DNA of 64,000 nt from Clostridium sp031626875 (GTDB lineage Bacteria; Bacillota; Clostridia; Clostridiales; Clostridiaceae): the NCBI RefSeq assembly GCF_031626875.1, contig NZ_JANDMF010000019.1:1-64000 (forward strand). The letters run 5' to 3'. Shown here piece by piece: positions 55,875-64,000 of the stretch. The position numbers and the translations under genes are program-made. The notes below the pieces were generated by a model, which saw only the letters and a program-made list of their open reading frames with translations, was not told where the DNA came from and made no database searches. Each line of letters opens with the position of its first letter. Position 1 is the stretch's first letter.

Positions 55875-57344
55875 CTAATTACCTCCAAGCATTGAAGTAA
55901 TCTGCTTTAGCACATGATCTATTTCAGCATTAAGGGAGGCTCTTTTTTCTTGATACTGATGAATTAATTCCATTGGCTCTAAAATCACTTCTTCTTCATG
56001 AGGAAAGCCACATAAATCAATGTTGTAGTTTAAGGCTTCTATTTCACTTACTGTATACTTCTTAGCCTTTGAGAAGCCATCTATTTCGATCTCTTCTCTA
56101 TTATCCCACCAAGATATTGCTGGTTCAAAATGCTCCAGCTTCATTGGTTTTGTCTTTGAAAAATTTTTATAACCCTCTGGCATATCTAATCTATAAAACC
56201 ATGTTTCTTCTGTTGAATGTGTGTTATCAAAAAATAATATATTTGTTGTAATTGATGTATATGGAGCAAATACACTATGGGGAAGTCTAATAACTGTATG
56301 GAAATTGAACTCACTAAATAATTTCTTCTTGATATTTACTTTGGCATTATCTGTACCAAATAGGAATCCATCTGGGAGGATAATACCACATCTGCCATTT
56401 TTCTTTAATCTAAACATAATGATATTCATAAATAAATCAGCAGTTTCAGAACTTCTAAGGTCACTTGGAAAATTAACTTTTACGCTGTCTTTTTCATTTC
56501 CCCCATAAGGTGGATTCATAAGTACCACATCGAACTGTTCCATTTTTCTATATTCCTTATAATCCGTTTCTAGAGTATTTCCATGGATTATATTAGGATT
56601 ATCAATATCGTGTAATAGCATATTAGTTATACATAGAATATGTGGAAGTGCCTTTTTCTCCACTCCATAAACAGAATTATTATATATATCTCTATTTTCA
56701 AGGGAATTTCCAACCTGTTTGTCTAGAGCATTTAAAGCAGAAACTAAAAATCCACCAGTACCACAGGCAAAATCTCCTATCTTTTCACTTAAAACAGGCT
56801 TTATAACCTCTACCATAAAATCTGTTACTGCTCTTGGTGTATAGAATTCCCCTGCATTTCCTGCACTTTGAAGATCTTTAAGGAAAGATTCATAAATTGT
56901 ACCAAAAGCATGACGTTCTTCATATTCTGTAAAATCAATTTCATCAATTATATTTACCACTTGACGAAGTAGTACTCCATCCTTTTGATAGTTATTAGCA
57001 TCTTCAAATGCATATTTTACAATGACTTGATTCATTGATGTTTCTTCATCTATTTCAAGATTTTTTAGAGTAGGGAACAATTTATTGTTTACAAACTCAA
57101 GGAGATTATCTCCAGTAAGTGCTTCCCCATCTTTTTCATCCACAGCCCAATCTCTCCACTTTAATCCCTTTGGAATAATTGATTTGTAGTTATCATCATA
57201 GAATTCCCAGACTTCTTCCTTTGCATCATATATTTTTAAAAATAGAATCCAGACAATCTGCTCTATCCTTTGTGCATCACCATTTACCCCTGCATCATTT
57301 CTCATAACATCTTGGATTCTTTTAACAAAGTTTGTTATTGCCAT
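55875..57344 (-). CDS. hsdM: Type I restriction-modification DNA methyltransferase HsdM
   Basis: HsdM methylates adenine at N6 in the site selected by HsdS. The 489-residue protein has the HsdM N-terminal helical domain. It then has GEFYTPRAVTDFM (165-177), the SAM-binding motif I DFACGTGGFL (191-200) and the catalytic motif IV NPPY (277-280) in the N6-adenine order. The C-terminal helix contacts HsdS. GGGAAG precedes the ATG. It lies 40 bases downstream of hsdR and is followed by hsdS with one base between, so the three form one operon. Identification is secure. Confidence 0.95.
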   Translation of the reverse strand: MAITNFVKRIQDVMRNDAGVNGDAQRIEQIVWILFLKIYDAKEEVWEFYDDNYKSIIPKGLKWRDWAVDEKDGEALTGDNLLEFVNNKLFPTLKNLEIDEETSMNQVIVKYAFEDANNYQKDGVLLRQVVNIIDEIDFTEYEERHAFGTIYESFLKDLQSAGNAGEFYTPRAVTDFMVEVIKPVLSEKIGDFACGTGGFLVSALNALDKQVGNSLENRDIYNNSVYGVEKKALPHILCITNMLLHDIDNPNIIHGNTLETDYKEYRKMEQFDVVLMNPPYGGNEKDSVKVNFPSDLRSSETADLFMNIIMFRLKKNGRCGIILPDGFLFGTDNAKVNIKKKLFSEFNFHTVIRLPHSVFAPYTSITTNILFFDNTHSTEETWFYRLDMPEGYKNFSKTKPMKLEHFEPAISWWDNREEIEIDGFSKAKKYTVSEIEALNYNIDLCGFPHEEEVILEPMELIHQYQEKRASLNAEIDHVLKQITSMLGGN

Positions 57345-57384
57345 TTTTCTTCCCTGCTTTCATTAGTATTTTAATTTTATTATT

Positions 57385-59757
57385 TTAAGCGTAGTAAATT
57401 TCATTTTCTAATTCATGGACTGCCTTTTGATACCCTTCTTTTCCACCAAAAGCTTTGACTATCTTCATAGGGCTGCCTAGCTTCGTAAACTCCTTAAGTT
57501 CAAGTACTTTTGTTTCTTCAATTTCCTTTATACCGTCACTTGCATATTTATCAAGCAATGCTTCTAGGACTTCCTTTGCCACGTCAGAGTACTTGTATAA
57601 ATAATGTCTCTTTTTAACATTGTTTGCCCTCTCAGCTTTGGTTAGTGGCATTTTGTCATAAGCTAAGTGACATATTAAATCAAAGTCATCCAAATCAGTT
57701 TTACCAGTTTCCTCTTTTATTGCCTCCAATATAACTCCTTCTTCTTTTAACTCATCAATGATTGCTTGTTTTTTTTCTGCTTCTGTCCACTTCTTAAGAA
57801 AATCATCTAAACTTGCATACTGTTTTATGATATTTTTCTTTGTGTAATCAATAAGACTTTCAGTTATTAATTTTCCATTCTTATCAACATACTGAACTCT
57901 TTCTGAAAGCACTTTTACGCAGACATCACCAATGTAATATTTCTTAGGTTTATCATCATCAAAGCCATCAGTACCACCACCAGTATGATATTCTCCATCT
58001 GTTTCCCTTGTTTGATCTGCATATGGATTATCACCTTCTTCAGATGTATCATGATCTTCATCAGAATCTGGCTCAATTATTGGGTCATTTTCATCTAGTT
58101 CAATTACTACTTCTGGGCTGCCATCAAATTCTGGGTCAGCAAACAATCTACTAGCATTACGAAAATCCATTATTGTAAAATAGGTTTTGCCATAATCCTC
58201 AAGAAGTCTTGTTCCTCTACCAATAATCTGCTTGAACTCTGTCATACTATTGATATTATTATCTAGTACAATTAACTTGCACATTTTAGCATCAACACCT
58301 GTTGTCATGAGCTTGCTTGTAACAGCTATAACAGGATATGTACTTTCTTCATCTATAAAATATTCAAGTTGTGCTTTACCTTCATCATTATCCCCTGTAA
58401 TACGCATGATGTATTTGTTATTTTCTGCATACAAGTCCTTGTTTTCATTAATAAGAGCCTGCCTCATCCTTTCTGCGTGTTCAATATCAATGCAAAATAC
58501 AATGGTTTTGCTAAACCTGTCTGTCTTCTTTAAAAACTCAGTAATCTTAGCTGCAATTACCTTTGTTCTCTGCTCAATTACAAGACTTCTATCATAATCC
58601 TTGACATTATATTCTCTATCTTCTATTTCATAGCCATGTTTATCAACCTTTCCACTCTCTGGTCTATATCCTTCAAGGTCTTTATCAAGTCCTATTCTTA
58701 TTACTTTATATGGTGCTAAAAAGCCATCCTCAATGCCTTGCTTTAGTGAATATTCATAAATAGGTTCTCCAAAATAAGTTTGACTTGAGGCTTCTTTTGT
58801 TTCAATAGGTGTGGCAGTACATCCTACATGGGTGGCTGATGAAAAATAATCTAAGATTTTTCTCCAAGCTGAATCCTCTTTTGCACTTCCCCTATGGCAC
58901 TCATCTATAACAATTAAATCAAAGAAATTGGGCTTAAACTGTAAATATGTTTCCTCACCATCATCACCAGAAAGCTGTTGATATAGAGCTAAATAAATTT
59001 CATAGGAACTATCTAAAGTTTTCTTCTCTACTTTGGTCATTTTGCCACCAAAGGGTTTAAAGTCCCCAGAGATAGTTTGATCTACTAATACATTCCTATC
59101 CGCTAAAAATAATATCTTTTTCTTTATACCTGCCTTCCAAAGTCTATATATTATTTGAAAAGCCATGAAAGTCTTACCAGTTCCAGTGGCACACACAAGT
59201 AATACTCGATTTTGTCCCTTTGCGACAGTATCCACAGTTCTATTAACGGCTATACGCTGATAATATCTAGGTTTTTTATAATTAGGCACATAATAATAAG
59301 GTTCTAGAGCTGCCTTCTCTTCCACTTCATTTAAATTTTTATCTTTTATATATCTTCTATACAAGTCTTCAGGTGATGGAAACTCCTGAAGACTTAGCTC
59401 TCTTACTTCTCCAGTTATCAAATTCTGCTCAATAAAGCCATCACCATTTGAAGCATATACATAATAAATATCTAACTCATTTGCATAACCAATTGCTTGC
59501 TGCAATCCTGCACCTACAGCATGATTATTATCTTTAGCTTCAATTACTGCCAAAGGAAAATTACTTTTATAAAAAAGGACATAATCAGCCCTTTTTTGTT
59601 TTCCTCTAGCGGTAATATTACCACTAAGTATTATTCTTCCAGCAGTAAAAGCGTATTCTAAACGGACTTGTTTCTTTAAGTCCCATCCAGAATCTACGAT
59701 TGCTGGTGTGATATATCTTGCTTTAATATCTTCTTCTGACAAATCTCTCTTTCCCAT
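57385..59757 (-). CDS. hsdR: Type I restriction enzyme motor/nuclease subunit HsdR
   Basis: HsdR translocates and cleaves unmodified foreign DNA. The protein of about 790 residues begins with a PD-(D/E)XK nuclease: Asp58 in ADYVLFY, then the VIEAK motif near 72-75, and QAIGYA. A superfamily 2 motor follows with Walker A CATGTGKT (189-196), DECH (285-288), GCTATP and QIIGRGTRL. The C-terminal part matches the EcoEI-type HsdR. I choose the ATG at 59757 because purine-rich AGAAGGGATGGGG precedes it; an upstream ATG at 59778 has no ribosome binding site. The promoter is probably in the AT-rich gap to the right. Confidence 0.94.
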   Translation of the reverse strand: MGKRDLSEEDIKARYITPAIVDSGWDLKKQVRLEYAFTAGRIILSGNITARGKQKRADYVLFYKSNFPLAVIEAKDNNHAVGAGLQQAIGYANELDIYYVYASNGDGFIEQNLITGEVRELSLQEFPSPEDLYRRYIKDKNLNEVEEKAALEPYYYVPNYKKPRYYQRIAVNRTVDTVAKGQNRVLLVCATGTGKTFMAFQIIYRLWKAGIKKKILFLADRNVLVDQTISGDFKPFGGKMTKVEKKTLDSSYEIYLALYQQLSGDDGEETYLQFKPNFFDLIVIDECHRGSAKEDSAWRKILDYFSSATHVGCTATPIETKEASSQTYFGEPIYEYSLKQGIEDGFLAPYKVIRIGLDKDLEGYRPESGKVDKHGYEIEDREYNVKDYDRSLVIEQRTKVIAAKITEFLKKTDRFSKTIVFCIDIEHAERMRQALINENKDLYAENNKYIMRITGDNDEGKAQLEYFIDEESTYPVIAVTSKLMTTGVDAKMCKLIVLDNNINSMTEFKQIIGRGTRLLEDYGKTYFTIMDFRNASRLFADPEFDGSPEVVIELDENDPIIEPDSDEDHDTSEEGDNPYADQTRETDGEYHTGGGTDGFDDDKPKKYYIGDVCVKVLSERVQYVDKNGKLITESLIDYTKKNIIKQYASLDDFLKKWTEAEKKQAIIDELKEEGVILEAIKEETGKTDLDDFDLICHLAYDKMPLTKAERANNVKKRHYLYKYSDVAKEVLEALLDKYASDGIKEIEETKVLELKEFTKLGSPMKIVKAFGGKEGYQKAVHELENEIYYA

Positions 59758-60213
59758 AGTCCCCATCCCTTCTAACATTATTTATGAATACTAGGTTGTT
59801 TCATAAATAGATTTGTATATATTTCATAAAAAGTTGATCTAATTAACCCAGATCATAAATCATTTCTTATATTAAATTATCTATTACTATTCTACAAAAC
59901 TTAATAACTTAAAATATATACATAAGTTTATTATATTATTATATATTAATGTTACACAAGCAATTAACCATATTTATACTAACTTACAAGTATATGTTTA
60001 TAATAAAATTTTAATAGTTACATTATTTTTTATCTACAAGAAATACTCTATTTATATTAATAAAATATCTATATGTTACTCATAACTTCTTTCCTCATGT
60101 ATACTTATTTATATCTTTTTCGCTATCACTTCTATAGTATACTTAATCTCCTTTGTACACCTAGTTATTATCAACGTCCGCCTCTTTATCAATTCTTATA
60201 AAATATATTTATT
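59758..60213. other. AT-rich gap upstream of hsdR
   Basis: There is an inverted repeat TTTATGAA/TTTCATAAA just upstream of hsdR, which may be a control site. I see no ORF with a ribosome binding site and no RNA gene in the remaining ~430 bases. Confidence 0.45.
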
Positions 60214-60734
60214 TTATATTACATCTCCTATTTTATCTATTTCCTCTAATCCTACCTCTATCCATTCACCCTTCTCCTTCCTCTTAACCTTGGAAACAAC
60301 CACAACATTAACATCAACCCCTAACTTTGATTTCAGAGAGGCTTTTACTTTTGAAATCTTTTCCTTACTTGTTCTGTTAAATATATCAACTTCAATTACC
60401 ACTACTCTTTTATCCTTAGTTACCAATAATCCATCAACCTTAAATTTACCTATTCTAAATTCTCTTTTAAAATCAACTATTTTTTCCTTTAACAATATTT
60501 GCACTTCATTAACCACCAATACATGATAACTTGGTAATTTCTTAAGGTAATACACTTTTTTATTTAATATAGGGTGAAGCGCACATTTTAGGCATTTGTA
60601 ATTTCTTAATTTTTGTAATCTCTTCCTTGCCATATCATAAGAAGGAAAAAAAGTTTTTGTATTTGTTCTATAGTTGCCCCTTTGTAAACTTCAATAAACT
60701 TAATTATTTTTATATCTCTATCAGTCAATTTCAT
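60214..60734 (-). pseudogene. Replic_Relax-family protein gene with a -1 frameshift at T7
   Basis: Two frames together give one 173-residue protein. The first begins at the ATG 60732-60734 with GGAGG upstream. It reads M-K-L-T-D-R-D-I-K-I-I-K, then IEQIQKLFF, the winged-helix start of replication-relaxation proteins. At a T7 run (minus strand, 60646-60652) the frame must shift by -1 to continue PSYDMARKRLQKLRNYK and on to KVDGLLV and VVVIEVDIFN, the family's nuclease-like end. Without the shift translation ends after about 43 codons. The sequence U UUU UUC is a classic -1 slippery heptamer, so programmed frameshifting is possible. A one-base deletion or sequencing error is simpler. The start overlaps the FtsK-like gene. 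Confidence 0.75.
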
Positions 60735-61896
60735 TAAGAGCCTCCAATATATCATTGATGTTTGGTTCTTCTTTTTTAGGTGGAGCTTTTTTTTTCTTTT
60801 TTACAATTCTATTCCTTATATTATCCATAACTATATTGTGATTTATCGTATAGGAGTATCCTTTTTCTTCTTCTACTGTTCGGCAAATCAATTCCCTATT
60901 GCCTAATTTAGTAGCATGCCCATTCCCTAATATCACCTTAGCTGCTGAATCATCTGCTATCTTAAGACTTACTCTAGTACATAGTTCAGCTTTTATATCG
61001 CTAGGTATACTATCATTAGTTGGTTTCTGTAATGCAGTAATCAAAAATACACCACTGGATCTCCCTACATTTACAATCATTTTTATATATTTTAAACATC
61101 TAGCTTTTATTTGTTTTTCTTCTTTGCAGTCTCCCTTGGATATATTTAAAAATGAAAACTCTTCTATAACTACATAAATATATTTCAGTTTACTTGTATT
61201 AAATTTATTATAATCTTCTATATTATAAAATCCTTTTGTATTATCTATTAAATTTTCACGCCTTTTGCATTCCTTATCAATAGTTTCTAGCGTTTCTAAA
61301 ACTTCTTCTAAGCTTTTTGAATTTACCTTTACTTGACTGCAGTTTTGAAATACTCCTAAATCATTCTTTCTTACTTGCAACATATATAATTCTACATTGC
61401 TACAATACTTAATTAAGTTAGTTAATATCAAAAGCAATATCCTACTTTTTCCTGTTCCAGTATCTCCACCAATAAGCATATGTGGATAGCTATTCATATT
61501 AGTTATAATAGGCTTTATGATTCCATCTGCTATTAGCAGCTTATTTGGTGGCAACTCTATTGTCTGATACTCTTTAAACTTATATAAGGATATGCAATAC
61601 ATATAAACAACATAATTTTTGTTTTTTAAATGTATACTTTGAAAATTCAACCCTTCTTTAAAAATATTCAAGTCATTTCCAAAATCCTCAATTGTATATC
61701 CATGTGGTAATTTTACCGTAATTGCATATCCATATTCCTTCCTATATATTTTTAGTATTCTAAGAGTGTCACCTAGCCTATTTATAAATTGACTTTTAGA
61801 TTGTGTAATCTGCCTCCATCTATTATATATTTTTATTTTATCCCAATTCCAATATACAACACTAACTCCTGATATCATTAACATTTCAGTTACCAT
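60721..61896 (-). CDS. FtsK/SpoIIIE-type DNA-pumping ATPase (TcpA-like) of a mobile element
   Basis: The 391-residue protein carries one FtsK/HerA ATPase domain. Walker A is GGDTGTGKS at 143-151, Walker B is IYVVIEE at 240-246, and GRSSGVFLITALQKP (278-292) is the conserved strand with the sensor glutamine. Proteins of this size in Gram-positive elements act as coupling proteins that bring relaxosome DNA to a conjugation channel. The C-terminus is Lys/Pro-rich and ends in a short helix. AGGAGGTGA precedes the ATG. The next gene (Replic_Relax) starts inside its 3' end, so the two are co-translated. The element's own relaxase is not in the window unless it is the Rep protein at the edge. Confidence 0.88.
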   Translation of the reverse strand: MVTEMLMISGVSVVYWNWDKIKIYNRWRQITQSKSQFINRLGDTLRILKIYRKEYGYAITVKLPHGYTIEDFGNDLNIFKEGLNFQSIHLKNKNYVVYMYCISLYKFKEYQTIELPPNKLLIADGIIKPIITNMNSYPHMLIGGDTGTGKSRILLLILTNLIKYCSNVELYMLQVRKNDLGVFQNCSQVKVNSKSLEEVLETLETIDKECKRRENLIDNTKGFYNIEDYNKFNTSKLKYIYVVIEEFSFLNISKGDCKEEKQIKARCLKYIKMIVNVGRSSGVFLITALQKPTNDSIPSDIKAELCTRVSLKIADDSAAKVILGNGHATKLGNRELICRTVEEEKGYSYTINHNIVMDNIRNRIVKKKKKAPPKKEEPNINDILEALNEID

Positions 61897-61902
61897 ATAT
61901 TA

Positions 61903-62085
61903 TCACCTCCTATTTACATGTACACTTGCTATACTTCCTAGTATTAATAAGTAAAGAATGGCACCTTCTTTCACTCCATAGCCAACCATGCCACCTAGTA
62001 TTTTAAATTGATTATAAAAAAAATTGAATATAACAATATCTAAACTAGACATTAAATTATAAATTAGACTTGTCTTTATAATCAC
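61903..62085 (-). CDS. Small membrane protein upstream of the FtsK-like gene
   Basis: The roughly 60-residue product has two hydrophobic segments, near residues 9-28 and 38-55, with a Gly-rich turn between them. I choose the GTG at 62085 because GGAGG stands ten bases upstream; the longer frame would start inside that ribosome binding site. It ends six bases before the FtsK-like ATG, so the two genes are probably co-transcribed. Small membrane proteins are common partners of coupling ATPases. The family is not recognised. Confidence 0.6.
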   Translation of the reverse strand: MIIKTSLIYNLMSSLDIVIFNFFYNQFKILGGMVGYGVKEGAILYLLILGSIASVHVNRR

Positions 62086-62159
62086 TATTAAATTTCCTCC
62101 TTTTTCCACACTTATACCACATTCTATTGATTTATGAGCAAAAATATACCATATAATAG

Positions 62160-62192
62160 GACAAAAATAAGGCTACTTTTTAGCAGCCTTTT
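62160..62192 (-). terminator. Terminator overlapping the end of the ribbon-helix-helix gene
   Basis: AAGGCTGC and GTAGCCTT (one G-T pair) form a stem that overlaps the last codons. TATTTTTG follows on the minus strand. Confidence 0.75.
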
Positions 62193-62322
62193 CCTTTAAC
62201 ATTTCTTCATATACAATTTGTTTAATGTAACTTGATATTCCTATTATTTTTCCTTTTTTTTTGAGATATTCTAATAACTCTTTCTCTTCCTCTGTTTCTT
62301 TAAAACTAACACTTATTTTCAT
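62173..62322 (-). CDS. Small Arc/ribbon-helix-helix-like DNA-binding protein
   Basis: The 49-residue protein opens with a short strand, K-I-S-V-S-F, followed by two helices (TEEEKELLEYLKKKGK and ISSYIKQIVYEEMLKE). This is the layout of ribbon-helix-helix repressors such as Arc or CopG. I choose the ATG at 62322 with GAGGTGAGAGG upstream; the longer frame adds 12 residues without a signal. It would regulate the element's mobility genes and itself. A palindrome overlaps its own -35 box, and a terminator closes the gene, so it is monocistronic. The fold is inferred from pattern only. Confidence 0.6.
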   Translation of the reverse strand: MKISVSFKETEEEKELLEYLKKKGKIIGISSYIKQIVYEEMLKEKAAKK

Positions 62323-62771
62323 ACCTCTCACCTCATGGGTATATTTTACCATAACCATAGTTGATTTAATCGTAAATTTTGTTTTATATAGATATTATAC
62401 TTTTACCTTACATCACCACAAAATCCATGTACGACCTATGTGGTTATAAAATCAGTTACTTTATTATACTTTCCACTGCTCGTACTTTAAGTTGGTTTTT
62501 TGTGATATTTTAAAAACAGAGTGTAACAAAATATGCAATAAAACTATATTTAGATTGTTATAATCAACTTGATATATATACCACTTTTATCAGATATTGT
62601 AACTGGCTTTATAAATATATACATTTCTTAAATAAATATTAATTGATTTAGGTACTATATAAACTAAAAACAGTATAAATTCCCCCCAGCACTAGGCTTC
62701 ACATGTTAAAGTTAATTTCTTAGTTTCATGCCCCACCCCTACTTAGACAGTCAAATGGTGCAAGGTAATAC
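62323..62771. other. Non-coding gap of the mobile element, possible origin region
   Basis: It contains the promoter and operator of the small regulator gene (62394-62444). It also has two locally C-rich patches (ATTCCCCCCAGCAC near 62680 and CATGCCCCACCCCTAC near 62730) that stand out in AT-rich DNA. Its place between a Rep-type gene and the FtsK-like gene makes it a candidate for an origin of replication or transfer. I cannot identify a nick site. Confidence 0.35.
62394..62444 (-). promoter_or_regulatory. Promoter and palindromic operator of the ribbon-helix-helix gene
   Basis: On the minus strand TATAAT (62394-62399) stands 16 bases after TTGTGG (62416-62421). The inverted repeat ACCACA/TGTGGT (62415-62420, 62439-62444) covers this -35 box, as expected for an autoregulated gene. 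Confidence 0.55.
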
Positions 62772-63185
62772 TTATGCCCACATTGTTTTCATGATATTAG
62801 CGTACTCTTTCTCCATGACATCAATTAGCCCAATTAGTAAATTCATAACAAGAGTAGGACTAAAGTTATTTTCAATTGGAATATATGCAGATAAAAAAAT
62901 ATTGTTATCATTATCTAAAAAAAACTTATAATAAGTATATCTGTAATTTAATTCATTAAATAACTTATACATGTAATCTCTTCGTGCTGTATTTGCTAAT
63001 GATACATAATCTAATGCATAAATGCTAACCAAAGTATCTCCACTAATATTAACTACGACTCTTCCTGATGATCCTGACTTTAACTTTTGTTGAAATTCAA
63101 AATATGCTTCTTCACCGTTTTCACGCACTTCAGCATATATTTCCTTACCATCTAAAAACTGTTTAAATAAATTTGCATTACTCAT
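62772..63185 (-). CDS. YbjN-like domain protein
   Basis: The 137-residue protein resembles the YbjN / type III secretion chaperone-like fold. It has an N-terminal helix, a strand pair, then LFNELNYRYTYYKFFLDNDNNIFLSAYIP, and a C-terminal helix ending LIDVMEKEYANIM. Such proteins are thought to bind other proteins rather than catalyse. I choose the ATG at 63185, 12 bases after GGAG; the alternative GTG upstream overlaps that site. It lies between the probable Rep gene and the non-coding gap and could be a helper of the element. The family call is moderate. Confidence 0.6.
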   Translation of the reverse strand: MSNANLFKQFLDGKEIYAEVRENGEEAYFEFQQKLKSGSSGRVVVNISGDTLVSIYALDYVSLANTARRDYMYKLFNELNYRYTYYKFFLDNDNNIFLSAYIPIENNFSPTLVMNLLIGLIDVMEKEYANIMKTMWA

Positions 63186-63395
63186 TATATTCACTCCATT
63201 TCTAATATTATGTGAAATAATACTTCACACCTAATAGATAATTCACTCTCTTTAATAAAATATATTAAAAATGAATCATGTATATACCTCGCAATTTTCT
63301 ACTTTCAAATTCATCTAAACTCTGAAATACTTAATCATATGAGATTTAATTTACTCTGTTGGCTTATCTTATTATGAATTAGTAACCTATATTAA

Positions 63396-64000
63396 TTAAA
63401 AGCATACTATCTTCCTTCTTTGTTGCGTTGATTTATAAAATAACATATCTTTGTATATATTACTATCTTTATATAGGCGTATTTCTTCTTTTTGTAGTTC
63501 TGGCAAATTATTCATTATATCCTCTATCCGTATAGACTCAACATCAAAATCAGCATATAAACAATTATATCCATAACCCAATATGAATTTAATACAATCT
63601 GACTTAACCTTTTGAGAAGGTTTCTTTTTATGGCTATTAGTATTCTTGTGTCGAACTACATTCCAATATTCTTTCATTTTACTCCTACTTAAATCTCTAT
63701 TGCTTCTTATTAAAGACCTTAGTCCCTTTGCCGTTGTTATTCTTTTATTTAAATTTAACCCTCTTAACACTTCATTAATACAGTTAATTTGATAATTAAA
63801 GTTAAATGCCTGCTCAACTGTTCCAACGTTCTCTTGTTCAGTAACACTCTCCTCTTCAAATAATTCAAATTCCTCATAATTAAATTTAGGGGACATTAAA
63901 AAACCCTCTTCAATTATCATTGGTTTAAAATCCTTATATATAGCCCCTCTATACTTAGTTACTTCAATTCTCAATATATTCTGAGTTTCATCTAAATTAA
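63396..64000 (-). CDS. Probable rolling-circle-type Rep protein, N-terminus beyond the window
   Basis: The frame stays open to the right edge, so the first part of the gene is missing and the TTG at 63974 is not its start. The visible ~200 residues include ILRIEVTKYRGAIYKDF. This resembles the LRxE strand that closes the catalytic domain of phage/plasmid replication proteins of the II/X type. A helical C-terminal region follows, rich in Lys and Asn (NLNKRITTAKGLRSLIRSN). The catalytic HUH and Tyr residues would be outside the window. Neighbouring FtsK-like and Replic_Relax genes support a mobile-element replication role. The family call is tentative. Confidence 0.5.
   Translation of the reverse strand, partial: NLDETQNILRIEVTKYRGAIYKDFKPMIIEEGFLMSPKFNYEEFELFEEESVTEQENVGTVEQAFNFNYQINCINEVLRGLNLNKRITTAKGLRSLIRSNRDLSRSKMKEYWNVVRHKNTNSHKKKPSQKVKSDCIKFILGYGYNCLYADFDVESIRIEDIMNNLPELQKEEIRLYKDSNIYKDMLFYKSTQQRRKIVCF

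Noticed and set aside
1..64000. tRNA and rRNA genes
   Set aside because: I found no tRNA-like clover-leaf segments or rRNA stretches on either strand.

Overview
The window is low-GC, AT-rich Bacillota DNA, most like a Clostridium (sensu stricto) chromosome. Support for this comes from strong AGGAGG-type ribosome binding sites, frequent TTG and GTG starts, extended -10 promoters, a T-box in front of gltX, and gene content (pcrA-ligA, adjacent glnS and gltX, pgi, dockerin/cohesin proteins). Nearly every gene lies on the minus strand. I see no rRNA, tRNA or CRISPR.

Region 1 (1-19.5 kb) is mostly core genome. It holds pcrA (split by an in-frame 315-residue intein), ligA and a small membrane protein in one operon. 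A lipoprotein, a papain-like amidase and glnS follow on the plus strand. Then come gltX with its T-box leader, a previously unassigned candidate small RNA, an RsuA-type pseudouridine synthase, a lytic transglycosylase with a Y_Y_Y-repeat protein, pgi with a UPF0178 protein, two tandem paralogous solute-binding proteins, and a DUF3862-like anchored protein.

Region 2 (19.6-24.6 kb) is an operon for a 1237-residue protein carrying four AAA+ modules (one degenerate, three CbxX/CfqX type) and two membrane proteins.

Region 3 (25-47 kb) is filled by two giant paralogous secreted proteins of 2869 and 4337 residues. Each has a signal peptide, GLUG-repeat blocks, 24 or 22 fibronectin-III-like repeats, a cohesin-like domain and a C-terminal type I dockerin. 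Having both partners of a cohesin-dockerin pair in one chain suggests an extracellular assembly.

Region 4 (47-64 kb) starts with a LarA homologue and then turns into accessory DNA. Two imperfect ~83-bp direct repeats, at 48841 and 53641, begin with the minus-strand sequence GAGTGGGAATAA or GAGTGGAAATAA. This resembles the 3' end of guaA, a known island integration site. Homology extends only to the right of this core, as expected if two related islands integrated one behind the other. The first interval (48.8-53.6 kb) carries a DUF4258 / YgiT-HTH / ImmA-IrrE module with a three-copy 20-bp operator, a SEFIR-domain protein and a RES-domain protein, which look like defence genes. The second (53.6 kb to the window edge) carries a complete type I restriction-modification operon (hsdR-hsdM-hsdS) and a mobilisation/replication core: a Replic_Relax-family gene interrupted by a -1 frameshift at a U UUU UUC site, an FtsK/TcpA-like ATPase, a ribbon-helix-helix-like regulator, a YbjN-like protein and a probable Rep protein cut by the window end. 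The integrase and guaA itself are predicted to lie beyond the right edge.
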